From positions 8,784,501 to 8,848,500 of the forward strand of contig NZ_CP095376.1 in NCBI RefSeq assembly GCF_023008405.1: 64,000 bases of DNA, in the 5' to 3' direction. The notes below the pieces were generated by a model. The model saw only the letters and a list, made by a program, of their open reading frames with translations, was not told where the DNA came from and ran no database searches. Each line of letters begins with the position of its first letter. Within the stretch, counting starts at the first letter, position 1. Positions 1-8,596 of the stretch are shown here, piece after piece. The position numbers and the translations under genes are program-made. Origin of the DNA: Amycolatopsis sp. FBCC-B4732. GTDB lineage: Bacteria > Actinomycetota > Actinomycetes > Mycobacteriales > Pseudonocardiaceae.

Positions 1-2250
1 CTCGCGGAGGGCGGTTCCATCACGCTCTCCGGAGCTGGCTACACGATTGTCGGTGTAGTCGCCGTGGTCGCGCTTGCCGCACTCGTCATCGGCTACGTCC
101 TGCTCAAGGAGGTGCTGGCCGCAGGCCAGGGCACCGCCAAGATGCAGGACATCGCCAAGGCGGTGCAGGAAGGCGCGGCCGCTTACCTCAAGCGGCAGCG
201 GAACACCCTCGCGATTTTCGGCGTGATCGTGTTCCTCCTGCTCTTCGCACTTCCCGCCGACGACTGGAACGAGAAGATCGGTCGTTCGATCTTCTTCCTG
301 GTCGGTGCGGCGTTCTCGTTCGCGATCGGTTACCTCGGCATGTGGCTGGCCACGCAGGCGAACCTGCGCGTGGCCGCCGCGTCGCGCGAGGAAGGCGGCC
401 GCGAGATCGCGATGCGCGTGGCCTTCCGCACCGGTGGCGTGGTCGGCATGATCACCGTCGGCCTCGGCCTGTTCGGTGCCGCGGTCGTCGTGCTGGTCTA
501 CACCGGTCAGGCGCCGAAGGTCCTGGAGGGCTTCGGTTTCGGCGCCGCGTTGATCGCGATGTTCATGCGTGTCGGCGGCGGCATCTTCACCAAGGCTGCC
601 GACGTCGGCGCGGACCTGGTCGGCAAGGTCGAGCAGGGCATCCCGGAGGACGACCCGCGCAACGCCGCGACCATCGCGGACAACGTGGGCGACAACGTCG
701 GTGACTGCGCGGGTATGGCCGCGGACCTCTTCGAGTCCTACGCCGTCATGCTCGTCGCCGCGCTGATCCTGGGCAGCACCGCCTTCGGCGTGCACGGCCT
801 GATCTTCCCGCTGATCGTCCCGGCCATCGGTGTCATCACCGCCGTCATCGGTGTCTACATCACCAAGGCGCGCGCCGGCGAAGGCGGTCTGGTCACGATC
901 AACCGCTCGTTCTACATCTCCGCGGTCATCTCCGCCGTCCTGTCGGCGATCGCGGCGTTCGTGTACCTGCCGAGCAGGTTCTCCGACTTCGGCGCGGGCT
1001 TCGAGAAGACTGCGGGCAACCCCGCGGTCATCGCGACCGTCGCGGTGATCATCGGCATCGTGCTCGCCGCGATCATCCTGAAGCTCACCGGCTACTACAC
1101 CGGCACCGAGTACAAGCCGGTCAAGGACGTCGCGCAGACGTCGGAGACCGGTGGCGCGACGGTGATCCTGTCGGGCATCTCGGTCGGCTTCGAGTCCGCT
1201 GTGTACACCGCGTTGGTGATCGGCGCGGCAGTGTTCGGCGCATACCTGGTAGGCGGCGGTGTCGCGCTGTTCGCCGTGGCGCTGGCCGGTACCGGTCTGC
1301 TGACCACCGTCGGCGTCATCGTCGCGATGGACACGTTCGGCCCGGTTTCGGACAACGCGCAGGGCATCGCCGAGATGTCGGGCGACGTCGACGAGAAGGC
1401 CGCGCAGATCCTCACCGAGCTGGACGCGGTGGGCAACACCACCAAGGCCATCACCAAGGGCATCGCGATCGCGACGGCGGTCCTCGCGGCGACCGCGCTC
1501 TTCGGTTCTTACTCGGACGCGATCACCAAGGCCATCGGCGACGGCGCCGACTTCGTCGCCAACATCGTCGGTCCGGCGACCCTGGTCGGCGTGATCATCG
1601 GCGCGGCCGTGGTGTTCATGTTCTCGGGTCTCGCCGTCAACGCGGTCTCCCGCGCGGCCGGCGCGGTGGTCTACGAAGTCCGCCGCCAGTTCCGCGACAT
1701 CCCGGGCATCATGGAGGGCACCACCCGCCCCGAGTACGGCAAGGTTGTCGACATCGTCACGCGCGACTCGCTGCGTGAGCTGACGACGCCGGGTCTGCTG
1801 GCGGTCTTCGCCCCGATCGCGGTCGGCTTCGGCCTGGGCACCGGCGCGCTCGCCGGGTACCTGGCCGGCGCGATCGCCTGCGGCACCCTGATGGCGATCT
1901 TCCTCGCCAACTCCGGTGGCGCGTGGGACAACGCGAAGAAGCTCGTCGAGGACGGCAACCACGGTGGCAAGGGCTCGTCCGCGCACGAGGCCACCATCAT
2001 CGGTGACACCGTCGGTGACCCGTTCAAGGACACCGCCGGCCCGGCGATCAACCCGCTGATCAAGGTCATGAACCTGGTCTCGGTCCTGATCGCGCCCGCC
2101 GTCGTCCAGTTCTCGATCGGTCCGGACGAGAACGCCGCGGTCCGCATCATCATCTCGCTCGTCGCGGTCGCCGTGATCGTGGCGGCGATCGTGGTCTCGA
2201 AGCGCCGGGGAACGGTTCTTTCCGACACCCCGACGGAAATCAAGGCCTGA
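1..2250 (+). CDS. hppA: Membrane-bound proton-translocating pyrophosphatase, 5' end missing
   Basis: This is an H+-pumping inorganic pyrophosphatase, which couples PPi hydrolysis to proton export across the cell membrane. The frame is open from base 1, so the start lies upstream; about 749 residues are visible, near the full family length. The protein is a string of hydrophobic helices. It has the PPi/Mg-binding loop DNVGDNVGDCAGMAADLF and a second acidic loop, GDTVGDPFKDTAGPAIN, near the C-terminus. Lysine in GNTTKA is the mark of the K+-independent subclass, by family knowledge. A perfect 16-bp hairpin follows the stop codon, so it probably ends its own transcript. The soluble pyrophosphatase Ppa is encoded at 29.0-29.6 kb. 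Identification is firm. Confidence 0.97.
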   Translation, partial: LAEGGSITLSGAGYTIVGVVAVVALAALVIGYVLLKEVLAAGQGTAKMQDIAKAVQEGAAAYLKRQRNTLAIFGVIVFLLLFALPADDWNEKIGRSIFFLVGAAFSFAIGYLGMWLATQANLRVAAASREEGGREIAMRVAFRTGGVVGMITVGLGLFGAAVVVLVYTGQAPKVLEGFGFGAALIAMFMRVGGGIFTKAADVGADLVGKVEQGIPEDDPRNAATIADNVGDNVGDCAGMAADLFESYAVMLVAALILGSTAFGVHGLIFPLIVPAIGVITAVIGVYITKARAGEGGLVTINRSFYISAVISAVLSAIAAFVYLPSRFSDFGAGFEKTAGNPAVIATVAVIIGIVLAAIILKLTGYYTGTEYKPVKDVAQTSETGGATVILSGISVGFESAVYTALVIGAAVFGAYLVGGGVALFAVALAGTGLLTTVGVIVAMDTFGPVSDNAQGIAEMSGDVDEKAAQILTELDAVGNTTKAITKGIAIATAVLAATALFGSYSDAITKAIGDGADFVANIVGPATLVGVIIGAAVVFMFSGLAVNAVSRAAGAVVYEVRRQFRDIPGIMEGTTRPEYGKVVDIVTRDSLRELTTPGLLAVFAPIAVGFGLGTGALAGYLAGAIACGTLMAIFLANSGGAWDNAKKLVEDGNHGGKGSSAHEATIIGDTVGDPFKDTAGPAINPLIKVMNLVSVLIAPAVVQFSIGPDENAAVRIIISLVAVAVIVAAIVVSKRRGTVLSDTPTEIKA

Positions 2251-2262
2251 CACGCACTCGTT

Positions 2263-2300
2263 CCCGGGCCCGGCACGCAGCGTCGCGTGCCGGGCCCGGG
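2263..2300 (+). terminator. Perfect 16-bp hairpin after hppA
   Basis: The arm CCCGGGCCCGGCACGC (2263-2278) pairs perfectly with 2285-2300 across a 6-nt loop, 12 bp after the hppA stop. There is no T-run, as is common for actinobacterial terminators. Confidence 0.8.
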
Positions 2301-2399
2301 GCGTGTCGGGACATCCCACACAGGCTCGGCGACTTGCGAAGCGGCACCGAGTCGGTACCGTCGGCCCTTCCGGGACGTCGTCGAGCAGGAGGTGCACAG

Positions 2400-3089
2400 G
2401 TGCGGCCGCGGTCAACCGTTTTCGCCGCCCTACTGTGCCGTTGGTCATCAATCCGACGGCAGCCACGGCGGAAGACCATTGCGCCGTGCAGATCGGCCGC
2501 GGACCGTGTCCGCCTGCTTTCGGCCGGATTGCTGACCGCGACGATCACGATCGGCCTCGCCGGGTGCGGGCAAGCCGCCACGCAGTCCCCGGCGCGGGAC
2601 CAGGGTCTGTCCGTGACGACCGTGGTGCCGCAGGCCGATCCGGCGGCGAGCTGGGCGGAGGGCTACTGCGCCGCGGTGACCCACCTGGTCCGCGCGCTGG
2701 CGGAGTTGCCCACCGTCGACCCGAGCACGCCGCAGCAGGCGTCCCGGACGTCCAGCGACCTGCTCTCGTCTGTGGTCGGCGGGCTGAACCAGAGCCTGGC
2801 CGGGCTGAACGCGCTCGGCGCGCCCCCGGTGCCGTCGGGAGACGGCGGCCGCGCGGACGTCATCGGGCAGTTCACCGAGATCCGCGCACAGGCCGAGCAG
2901 GCGCGTCAGCGCATCGACGCCGTCCGCGGCGACGCCACGGCGACGAAGGCCGCCTTGGGCGAAGCCAGGGCGACGCTCGACCGCATCGACGCGCTCGACT
3001 ACCTCAAGGGCCTCAAGGACGCCCCGGCGTTGACGGCGGCGGAGCAGCGCGCCCCGTCCTGCCGCCAGCTGGATCAGCCGCCTGGCTGA
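2400..3089 (+). CDS. Putative secreted lipoprotein
   Basis: An unrecognised 229-residue protein with a lipoprotein-type signal. The hydrophobic stretch LLTATITIGLAGCGQ ends in a lipobox (LAGC) with the acceptor Cys at about residue 56. The GTG start is chosen because AGGAGG lies 7 nt upstream (2387-2392). It gives an unusually long basic N-region, so a later non-standard start is possible. The mature part (GYCAAVTHLVRAL and onward) is Ala/Gln-rich, probably mostly helical, with one early and one late Cys that could form a disulfide. No enzyme motif is visible. It is likely anchored to the outer face of the cell membrane. It stands alone between the hppA terminator and the next gene's own promoter. 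Confidence 0.7.
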   Translation: MRPRSTVFAALLCRWSSIRRQPRRKTIAPCRSAADRVRLLSAGLLTATITIGLAGCGQAATQSPARDQGLSVTTVVPQADPAASWAEGYCAAVTHLVRALAELPTVDPSTPQQASRTSSDLLSSVVGGLNQSLAGLNALGAPPVPSGDGGRADVIGQFTEIRAQAEQARQRIDAVRGDATATKAALGEARATLDRIDALDYLKGLKDAPALTAAEQRAPSCRQLDQPPG

Positions 3090-3114
3090 AGATCGCGCCG
3101 AGGTCTGCCGTTAA

Positions 3115-3134
3115 TCGAACTTGTGTTCTAGTAT
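3115..3134 (+). promoter_or_regulatory. LexA-like SOS box overlapping a leaderless -10
   Basis: TCGAACTTGTGTTCTA (3115-3130) matches the actinobacterial LexA box TCGAAC-N4-GTTCGA at all but one defined position. It overlaps a -10-like TAGTAT (3129-3134) whose expected start point is the GTG at 3141, so the mRNA would be leaderless. LexA repression of the next gene is inferred. Confidence 0.5.
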
Positions 3135-3140
3135 GGCGCG

Positions 3141-3791
3141 GTGGATCGGACGATCTCGCTCTTCTCCGCCGAGGCCAGCGGGCCGGGCCTGGGCGACCTG
3201 GCCGGCCTGTTGTGCTGCCACGGCCAGATCACCGGCTTCGGGCGCACCGCCGCCCGGCTGTCCGTGGTCGTCGAGGAGCCGTGGCGAGCGCACATCCTGG
3301 CGCGCGAGTTCCGCTGCCGCGGCGCGGACGCGCAGGTCTCCAAGGCCGACTGCGGCCGTCCGCAGGTGCGCACGTCGTTCCGGGTCGACCTGCTCCCGCT
3401 GGCGTTGCGGTGGCTGCGTGAGGGCTGCGCGGGGCCGGTCGAGGACGACTCGGGCAAGGCGGTGCCGGACGGCTTCCGGCTGAGCGGCGCGATGCTGCGG
3501 ATGTGGGCGCTGGCCAGTGGCCGCCCCGGTACGCAGGGCTACCTGCTGGGTGTCGACCCGCTCGCGCCGACCATGCACGAGCGGCTGGTCGAGGCGCTGA
3601 CGCCGTTGGGGGTCGCGGCGAAGCTGACCGGCCCGAAGGCCGAGGTCCCGGCCGTCAAGGTCACCGGGAAACGCCGTTTGGAGGCGCTGCTGGAACTGAT
3701 CGGGGAGCCGCCGCCGGGCGCCGAAGCGGCGTGGCCGGGCGCGGAGCCGCTGCCGGTCCCGCACCCGGAGGCCGCGACGAGCACGGCCTGA
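3141..3791 (+). CDS. WhiA-like LAGLIDADG-fold protein without the HTH domain
   Basis: The 216-residue protein aligns by eye along its length with the N-terminal, homing-endonuclease-like half of the sporulation regulator WhiA. Collinear pieces include an LAGLL..HGQI opening, a charged-Arg helix (HILAREFRCRGADA), an RTSFRVDL strand, and a second half, FRLSGAMLRMWALASGRPG then LGVAAKLTGPKAE. The C-terminal HTH (sigma-70 region 4-like) half of WhiA is absent; the tail is a short Pro/Ala stretch. The GTG start sits 6 nt after a -10-like hexamer with no Shine-Dalgarno, suggesting leaderless translation. A LexA-like box overlaps that promoter. Its role is unknown: it could bind DNA weakly or act as a partner protein. 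WhiA relatedness is from pattern recognition and needs a profile search. Confidence 0.6.
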   Translation: MDRTISLFSAEASGPGLGDLAGLLCCHGQITGFGRTAARLSVVVEEPWRAHILAREFRCRGADAQVSKADCGRPQVRTSFRVDLLPLALRWLREGCAGPVEDDSGKAVPDGFRLSGAMLRMWALASGRPGTQGYLLGVDPLAPTMHERLVEALTPLGVAAKLTGPKAEVPAVKVTGKRRLEALLELIGEPPPGAEAAWPGAEPLPVPHPEAATSTA

Positions 3792-3809
3792 CCGGGTGCG
3801 GGAGCAGCG

Positions 3810-4616
3810 TCAGGGCCGGGGCAGCGTGCAGCCGGCCTGGGTGAGGGCGATTTCGTTGGCCGGGGTCAGGCAGGCGGGGATGCCGTAGGTCTCCTGGCCG
3901 TAGTTCGTCTTGTAGTGCACGGTGACGTTGCCGGCCTGGTCGACCTCGCACGGGTTGTTGTCCGTGCAGCGCGCGCCGTCCTCGTTGCCGGTGTTGTTCA
4001 CGCCGATGACCTTGCCGCCGGAGACGATCGGCGAGCCCGATGTGCCGCCGATGGTCTGGCAGGCGGAGGTGTAGCGGATCGAGTCCTTCCAGGTCCAGCT
4101 GCCCTCCTTCAGCCGGTAGACGAACCCGTCGACGTTGCAGGAGTAGATGCGCTTCCAGTAGCCGGAGACGACGTCGATCGCCGCGCCCGCCGACGGGTGG
4201 GCGTTGGACAGTTCGAGCGGCGAGATCCCGTAGCTGGACTTGATCTGCGCGTAGGTCGTGGTGAGCTGGTAGAGCGACACGTCGGTGTCGGTCATCGTGC
4301 CGTAGACGATCTTCTTGGCGCGCAGCGTCGCGGTGTTGCCGCCACTGGCGTTGAGTAGCGTGAACGTCCGGCTGGACGAGCGGTTGGTGATGACCTGCCC
4401 GGGAGCCGGGAAGCCGGTCTCGAGGCAGTGGCCGTTGGACATGACGAGCGCGGGTGCGGTGTCCGGCGTCGCCGCCGGCTTCACCACCGAGCCCGAGCAG
4501 TTGGAGAGGGCTACCGTGCCGGCGAAGTTCGCCGCGGCCGCGCTCGCCGGAGTGGTCCCCAGTAATACTGTGGCGGTCGCGGCGGTGAGCAGGGCGCCGA
4601 GGAGGCGTCGGGTCAT
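3810..4616 (-). CDS. Secreted trypsin-like serine protease (S1 fold)
   Basis: A 268-residue exported protease. The start at 4616 gives a clean Sec signal (MTRRLLGALLTAATATVLLG then ASA) and has AAGGA 7 nt upstream; an ATG 90 nt further upstream would bury the signal. The catalytic triad is readable: His in SNGHC, Asp in TDTDVSLYQL and Ser in GTSGSPIVSGG. Several Cys (NCSG, GHC, YSCNV, SACQT, ARCTD, NPCEV, PACL, AGCTL) suggest disulfides. The Asn-Pro-Cys-Glu-Val segment between the Ser motif and the C-terminus is unlike classical streptogrisins, so substrate choice cannot be predicted. It is convergent with the WhiA-like gene (18-bp gap) and divergent from topA. It is expected to act outside the cell. 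Confidence 0.85.
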   Translation of the reverse strand: MTRRLLGALLTAATATVLLGTTPASAAAANFAGTVALSNCSGSVVKPAATPDTAPALVMSNGHCLETGFPAPGQVITNRSSSRTFTLLNASGGNTATLRAKKIVYGTMTDTDVSLYQLTTTYAQIKSSYGISPLELSNAHPSAGAAIDVVSGYWKRIYSCNVDGFVYRLKEGSWTWKDSIRYTSACQTIGGTSGSPIVSGGKVIGVNNTGNEDGARCTDNNPCEVDQAGNVTVHYKTNYGQETYGIPACLTPANEIALTQAGCTLPRP

Positions 4617-4913
4617 GGCGGATCCTTTCGGCTGAGCGGGGAAACCAGTGAAGCGGTCACGTCCCCGCGCCCACCACCGTCGAACGGAGGGTATCCGCAC
4701 GGTCACGCGCTAGGCTGCGCGGGACGTGGCCGAAATCACGTGGCAGGTACGTTGGGGAAACATCGCCGAGGTCAGCGGCGATGCGCTGGACACGGGAACG
4801 GCGGCGTGTTGGGTCACCTCCGCGCCGTCCGGCCCGGGAGAGCGTGCACACTGGCAGGTCGAGACGCGGGCCCGACGCCCCAGGGCAGGGCCTGGTCCCG
4901 ATCGCGGGACGAG

Positions 4914-7769
4914 ATGAGCGGAGAGCAGGACAGCGTGGCAGGAGCACGGACGAAGAAGAACGGAGCCTCGGCGGACAACGGCGCCGGGCACCGGCGGCTG
5001 GTCATCGTCGAGTCGCCGACGAAGGCCCGCAAGATCGCCCCCTACCTGGGCGGCGGTTACGTCGTCGAGTCCTCCGTCGGGCACATCCGCGACCTGCCGC
5101 GGGGCGCTGCCGACGTCCCCGCCCAGTACAAGGGTGAGTCCTGGGCACGCCTCGGCGTCGACGTCGACAACGACTTCAAGGCCCTCTACGTGGTGACTCC
5201 GGACAAGAAGTCCAAGGTCACCGAGCTCAAGAGCCTGCTCAAGGACGTCGACGAGCTCTACCTCGCGACGGACCCCGACCGCGAGGGCGAAGCCATCGCG
5301 TGGCACCTGCTCGAGACGCTGAAGCCGAAGGTCCCGGTCCGCCGGATGGTCTTCCACGAGGTCACCGAGCAGGCCATCCTCGCGGCCGCCGACTCGACCC
5401 GTGAGCTGGACGCCGACCTCGTCGACGCCCAGGAGACCCGCCGCATCCTCGACCGCCTGTACGGCTACGAGGTCTCGCCGGTGCTGTGGAAGAAGGTCAT
5501 GCCGAAGCTTTCGGCGGGCCGCGTGCAGTCCGTGGCGACCCGGATCGTGGTCGAGCGGGAGCGTGAGCGGATGCGCTTCACCTCGGCGTCCTACTGGGAC
5601 ATCTCGGCGACCATGGACGCCGGAGAGGAAGCTTCGCCGCGGAACTTCGCGGCCCGGCTCGTCGCCGTCGACGGCGCGCGCCTGGCCACCGGCCGCGACT
5701 TCGGCTCGGACGGGCAGCTCAAGGCGTCGAACAACGAGGTCCGCGTGCTGGTCGAGGCCGACGCGCGGCGTCTGGCCGAAGCGCTGAAGCAGCGTGACTT
5801 CAAGGTCTCGAGCGTCGAAGAGAAGCCGTACACGCGGAAGCCGTACGCGCCGTTCATGACCTCGACGCTGCAGCAGGAGGCGGGCCGCAAGATGCGGTTC
5901 ACCTCGGAGCGCACCATGCGGATCGCGCAGAAGCTGTACGAGAACGGTTACATCACTTATATGCGTACCGACTCCACGACGTTGTCGGAGTCGGCGATCT
6001 CGGCCGCGCGCAGCCAGGCCACGCAGCTGTACGGCAAGGAGTACGTCTCGCCGTCGCCGCGCCAGTACACGCGCAAGGTCAAGAACGCGCAGGAAGCGCA
6101 CGAGGCGATCCGGCCGTCGGGGGAGGTCTTCCGCACGCCGGGCCAGGTCGCGAGCGAGCTGGACACCGACGAGTACCGCCTTTACGAGATGATCTGGCAG
6201 CGCACGATCGCGTCGCAGATGGCGGACGCCAAGGGCACCACGATGTCCGTGCGCATCGTCGGCAACGCGACCTCGGGCGAGGAGTGCACCTTCGCGGCTT
6301 CGGGCCGCACGATCACGTTCGCGGGCTTCCTGAAGGCGTACGTCGAGGCGGTGGACACCGAGACCGGTGGCGAGGCCGACGACAAGCAGAGCCGCCTGCC
6401 GGTGCTGGAGAAGGACCAGGCGCTCACCGCGTCGGACCTGAACCCGGACGGCCACACCACCTCGCCGCCGGCGCGGTACTCGGAGCCGAGCCTGGTCAGC
6501 AAGCTGGAAGAGCTGGGCATCGGCCGCCCGTCGACGTACGCGTCGATCATCAAGACCATCCAGGACCGCGGCTACGTCTGGAAGAAGGGCTCCGCGCTCG
6601 TCCCGTCGTGGGTCGCGTTCGCCGTGATCGGCCTGATGGAACGGCACTTCGAGCGGCTGGTCGACTACGACTTCACCGCCGGCATGGAGGACGAGCTCGA
6701 CCGCATCGCGTCGGGCAACGAGCAGCGCGCGCAGTGGCTGTCGAAGTTCTACTTCGGCGGCGACATGGGCGTCGACGGCTCGATCGGCCGCCTGGGCGGG
6801 CTGAAGAAGCTGGTCGAGGGCAGCGTCGAGGACATCGACGCGCGGGAGATCAACTCGATCCCGCTGTTCAGCGACGAGAACGGGCACACCGTCGTGGTCC
6901 GCGTCGGCCGCTACGGGCCGTACCTGGAGCGCGAGGTCGACGGCAACTCGCAGCGCGCGAACCTGCCCGAGGACCTGCCGCCGGACGAGCTCTCGCGGGA
7001 GATCGCGGAGAAGCTGTTCGCGACGCCGCAGGAGGGGCGTTCGCTGGGCACCGACCCGGTGAGCGGCCACGAGATCGTCGCCAAGGAAGGCCGCTTCGGG
7101 CCGTACGTCACCGAGCTGCTGCCGGAAGTGGAGATCCCCGAGGACGCCACGGCCGCGCAGAAGAAGGCCGCGAAGGCGAAGGCGCCGAAGCCGCGCACGG
7201 GCTCGCTGTTCAAGTCGATGGACATCGAGACCATCGACCTGGACGACGCGCTGAAGCTGCTCTCGCTGCCGCGCGTGGTCGGCAAGGACCCGGAGTCCGG
7301 CGAGGAGATCACGGCGCAGAACGGGCGCTACGGGCCGTACCTGAAGAAGGGCACGGACTCGCGGTCGCTCTCGACCGAGGACCAGCTGTTCTCGATCACC
7401 GTCGAAGAAGCGCTGAAGATCTACTCGGAGCCGAAGCAGCGTGGCCGGTCGGCGACCGCGAAGCCGCCGCTCAAGGAGCTCGGCGAAGACCCGGTGTCGA
7501 AGAAGCCGATGGTGGTCAAGGACGGCCGGTTCGGCCCGTACGTGACCGACGGCGAGTACAACGCGACCCTGCGGAAGGGCGACGAGATCGAGTCGCTGAC
7601 CGCGGAACGCGCGTCCGAGCTGCTGGCCGAGAAGCGGGCGAAGGGGCCTGCGCCGAAGCGGAAGGCGCCCGCGCGGAAGCCGGCCTCGACCACGGCGAAG
7701 ACGGTCAAGGCGGGCACGACCAAGAAGGCCACCGCGGCCAAGCGGTCCACCGCGACGAAGACGAAGTAG
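4914..7769 (+). CDS. topA: DNA topoisomerase I (type IA)
   Basis: TopA relaxes negative supercoils. The 951-residue protein has the Toprim opening VIVESPTKARKIAPYLG, the acidic DPDREGEAIAWHL motif, the active-site tyrosine in ITYMRTDSTTLS, and the RPSTYASII motif. The C-terminus carries four GRYGPYL/GRFGPYV-type repeats typical of actinobacterial TopA instead of zinc fingers. It ends in a Lys/Ala-rich tail (KRKAPARKPASTTAKTVKAG and onward) that by family knowledge aids DNA binding and processivity. ATG 4914 is used; GTG 4935 is an alternative, since neither has a strong ribosome site. From memory, topA near holB and an MFS-TMK gene is a conserved actinobacterial order; here EspG-like genes lie between. 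Confidence 0.97.
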   Translation: MSGEQDSVAGARTKKNGASADNGAGHRRLVIVESPTKARKIAPYLGGGYVVESSVGHIRDLPRGAADVPAQYKGESWARLGVDVDNDFKALYVVTPDKKSKVTELKSLLKDVDELYLATDPDREGEAIAWHLLETLKPKVPVRRMVFHEVTEQAILAAADSTRELDADLVDAQETRRILDRLYGYEVSPVLWKKVMPKLSAGRVQSVATRIVVERERERMRFTSASYWDISATMDAGEEASPRNFAARLVAVDGARLATGRDFGSDGQLKASNNEVRVLVEADARRLAEALKQRDFKVSSVEEKPYTRKPYAPFMTSTLQQEAGRKMRFTSERTMRIAQKLYENGYITYMRTDSTTLSESAISAARSQATQLYGKEYVSPSPRQYTRKVKNAQEAHEAIRPSGEVFRTPGQVASELDTDEYRLYEMIWQRTIASQMADAKGTTMSVRIVGNATSGEECTFAASGRTITFAGFLKAYVEAVDTETGGEADDKQSRLPVLEKDQALTASDLNPDGHTTSPPARYSEPSLVSKLEELGIGRPSTYASIIKTIQDRGYVWKKGSALVPSWVAFAVIGLMERHFERLVDYDFTAGMEDELDRIASGNEQRAQWLSKFYFGGDMGVDGSIGRLGGLKKLVEGSVEDIDAREINSIPLFSDENGHTVVVRVGRYGPYLEREVDGNSQRANLPEDLPPDELSREIAEKLFATPQEGRSLGTDPVSGHEIVAKEGRFGPYVTELLPEVEIPEDATAAQKKAAKAKAPKPRTGSLFKSMDIETIDLDDALKLLSLPRVVGKDPESGEEITAQNGRYGPYLKKGTDSRSLSTEDQLFSITVEEALKIYSEPKQRGRSATAKPPLKELGEDPVSKKPMVVKDGRFGPYVTDGEYNATLRKGDEIESLTAERASELLAEKRAKGPAPKRKAPARKPASTTAKTVKAGTTKKATAAKRSTATKTK

Positions 7770-7779
7770 CACCTCAGGA

Positions 7780-7832
7780 GCCGTGAAGGCCTCCTCGTCG
7801 GCCGTTGTGCCCGGTGAGGGGGCCTTCACGGC
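7780..7832. terminator. Long inverted repeat after topA (GGCCTCCT family)
   Basis: GCCGTGAAGGCCTCCTC (7780-7796) pairs with 7816-7832, with one G-T wobble, around a 19-nt loop. It starts 10 bp after the topA stop and works on paper in both directions. Its core resembles the hairpin at 22674-22720. Confidence 0.75.
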
Positions 7833-7858
7833 GTTCGGCCACACTTTCGGGTGACACC

Positions 7859-7907
7859 TCGAACGGATGTTCGGGAAATTGTCGGTGGTCCCGGGTTTGC
7901 TGGACGC
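7859..7907 (+). promoter_or_regulatory. Composite LexA box plus RecA-NDp-type (PafBC) promoter
   Basis: The order is a LexA-like box TCGAACGGATGTTCGG (7859-7874), then GAAA, then TTGTCGGTG (7879-7887), an 8-nt spacer, the hexamer TTTGCT (7896-7901), and 6 nt to the GTG start at 7908. TTGTCRGTG-N8-TANNNT is the mycobacterial RecA-NDp promoter activated by PafBC. The hexamer differs from it at position 2. The geometry predicts leaderless mRNA. The same arrangement recurs at 8548-8596. Confidence 0.7.
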
Positions 7908-8510
7908 GTGACCACAACACCACGCACCGTGCACACGGTGCTCGCCAAGATCCTCAAGCCCGTCCGCGCCGCGGCCGCGGGCAGTCCCTCCGCGCTGGAC
8001 CTGCACGACTCGCTCCCCGGCTTCGCCGGTGACGGCGTCTGCGGCGTGGCCGTCGCGTTGTTCGACGAGCCGTGGACGTCGGCCTTCTTCGACGACGGCA
8101 CGCGGTTCGGCGTCGCCGGTGACGGGCTGCGGCGGTCCGGGCCGTCGTCCGGCTCGATCGCCGAGCTCCTCGGCCTGGCCTTCGCGCGGTTGCCGGTGCG
8201 GCCGCCGGTGCCGGGCCGGGGCCTGTACCTGGACGCCGACGAGCGCGGGGTGCTGGAGCCCGAGCAGGAGTGCCTGGTCTTCGACCTGCTGGAGGACCTC
8301 CGAAGACCTCGGCTCGGCACGGTCCAGGTGGACATCGCCCGCGGTTCGCGGCGGCCGTGGGAGGCGGTGGCGTTCGTCGACGACGACCGCGGCCGGCGCC
8401 TGGCGGTCCTGGGCCGGCGCCGGGGCGGTGGCCGCCGGCTCTGGTGGCTGCCGGGGAGCGTCGACGGCCTGGCCGAGGTCGTCGAAGGGCGGGTGCCGGC
8501 GCATGCCTGA
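7908..8510 (+). CDS. EspG-like protein behind a DNA-damage-type promoter
   Basis: A 200-residue soluble protein of no certain family. Its last part, RPRLGTVQVDIARGSRR then VAFVDDDRGRRLAVLGRRRG, shares the R.G...V...D...GR layout of its neighbours (8597, 9562) and, loosely, of the EspG family members at 37784 and 38703. It is therefore called EspG-like on pattern only. It lacks about 60 residues of N-terminal sequence compared with the 263-residue neighbours. GTG 7908 is chosen because it lies exactly 6 nt after the -10 hexamer; no Shine-Dalgarno exists, so translation is probably leaderless. No secretion signal or membrane segment is seen. The promoter implies induction by DNA damage. The function is unknown. 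Confidence 0.5.
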   Translation: MTTTPRTVHTVLAKILKPVRAAAAGSPSALDLHDSLPGFAGDGVCGVAVALFDEPWTSAFFDDGTRFGVAGDGLRRSGPSSGSIAELLGLAFARLPVRPPVPGRGLYLDADERGVLEPEQECLVFDLLEDLRRPRLGTVQVDIARGSRRPWEAVAFVDDDRGRRLAVLGRRRGGGRRLWWLPGSVDGLAEVVEGRVPAHA

Positions 8511-8547
8511 GCCGCTCGCCGACCGCTCGCCGACCGATGTCACCCGG

Positions 8548-8596
8548 TCGAACACCTGTGCGAGAAATTGTCGGTGCCAGGGTGTTCAATCAAGGG
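8548..8596 (+). promoter_or_regulatory. Second composite LexA plus RecA-NDp-type promoter
   Basis: The LexA-like box TCGAACACCTGTGCGA (8548-8563, one mismatch) is followed by GAAA, TTGTCGGTG (8568-8576), an 8-nt spacer, TTCAAT (8585-8590), and 6 nt to GTG 8597. Every spacing equals that of the promoter at 7859. The spacer bases differ, so selection on the motifs is more likely than recent duplication alone. Confidence 0.7.

Noticed and set aside
4710..8555. 1281-codon open frame on the minus strand across topA
   Set aside because: It mirrors topA codon by codon, is Arg/Asp/Leu-rich shadow sequence and has no domain; high GC removes stop codons from the antisense frame.
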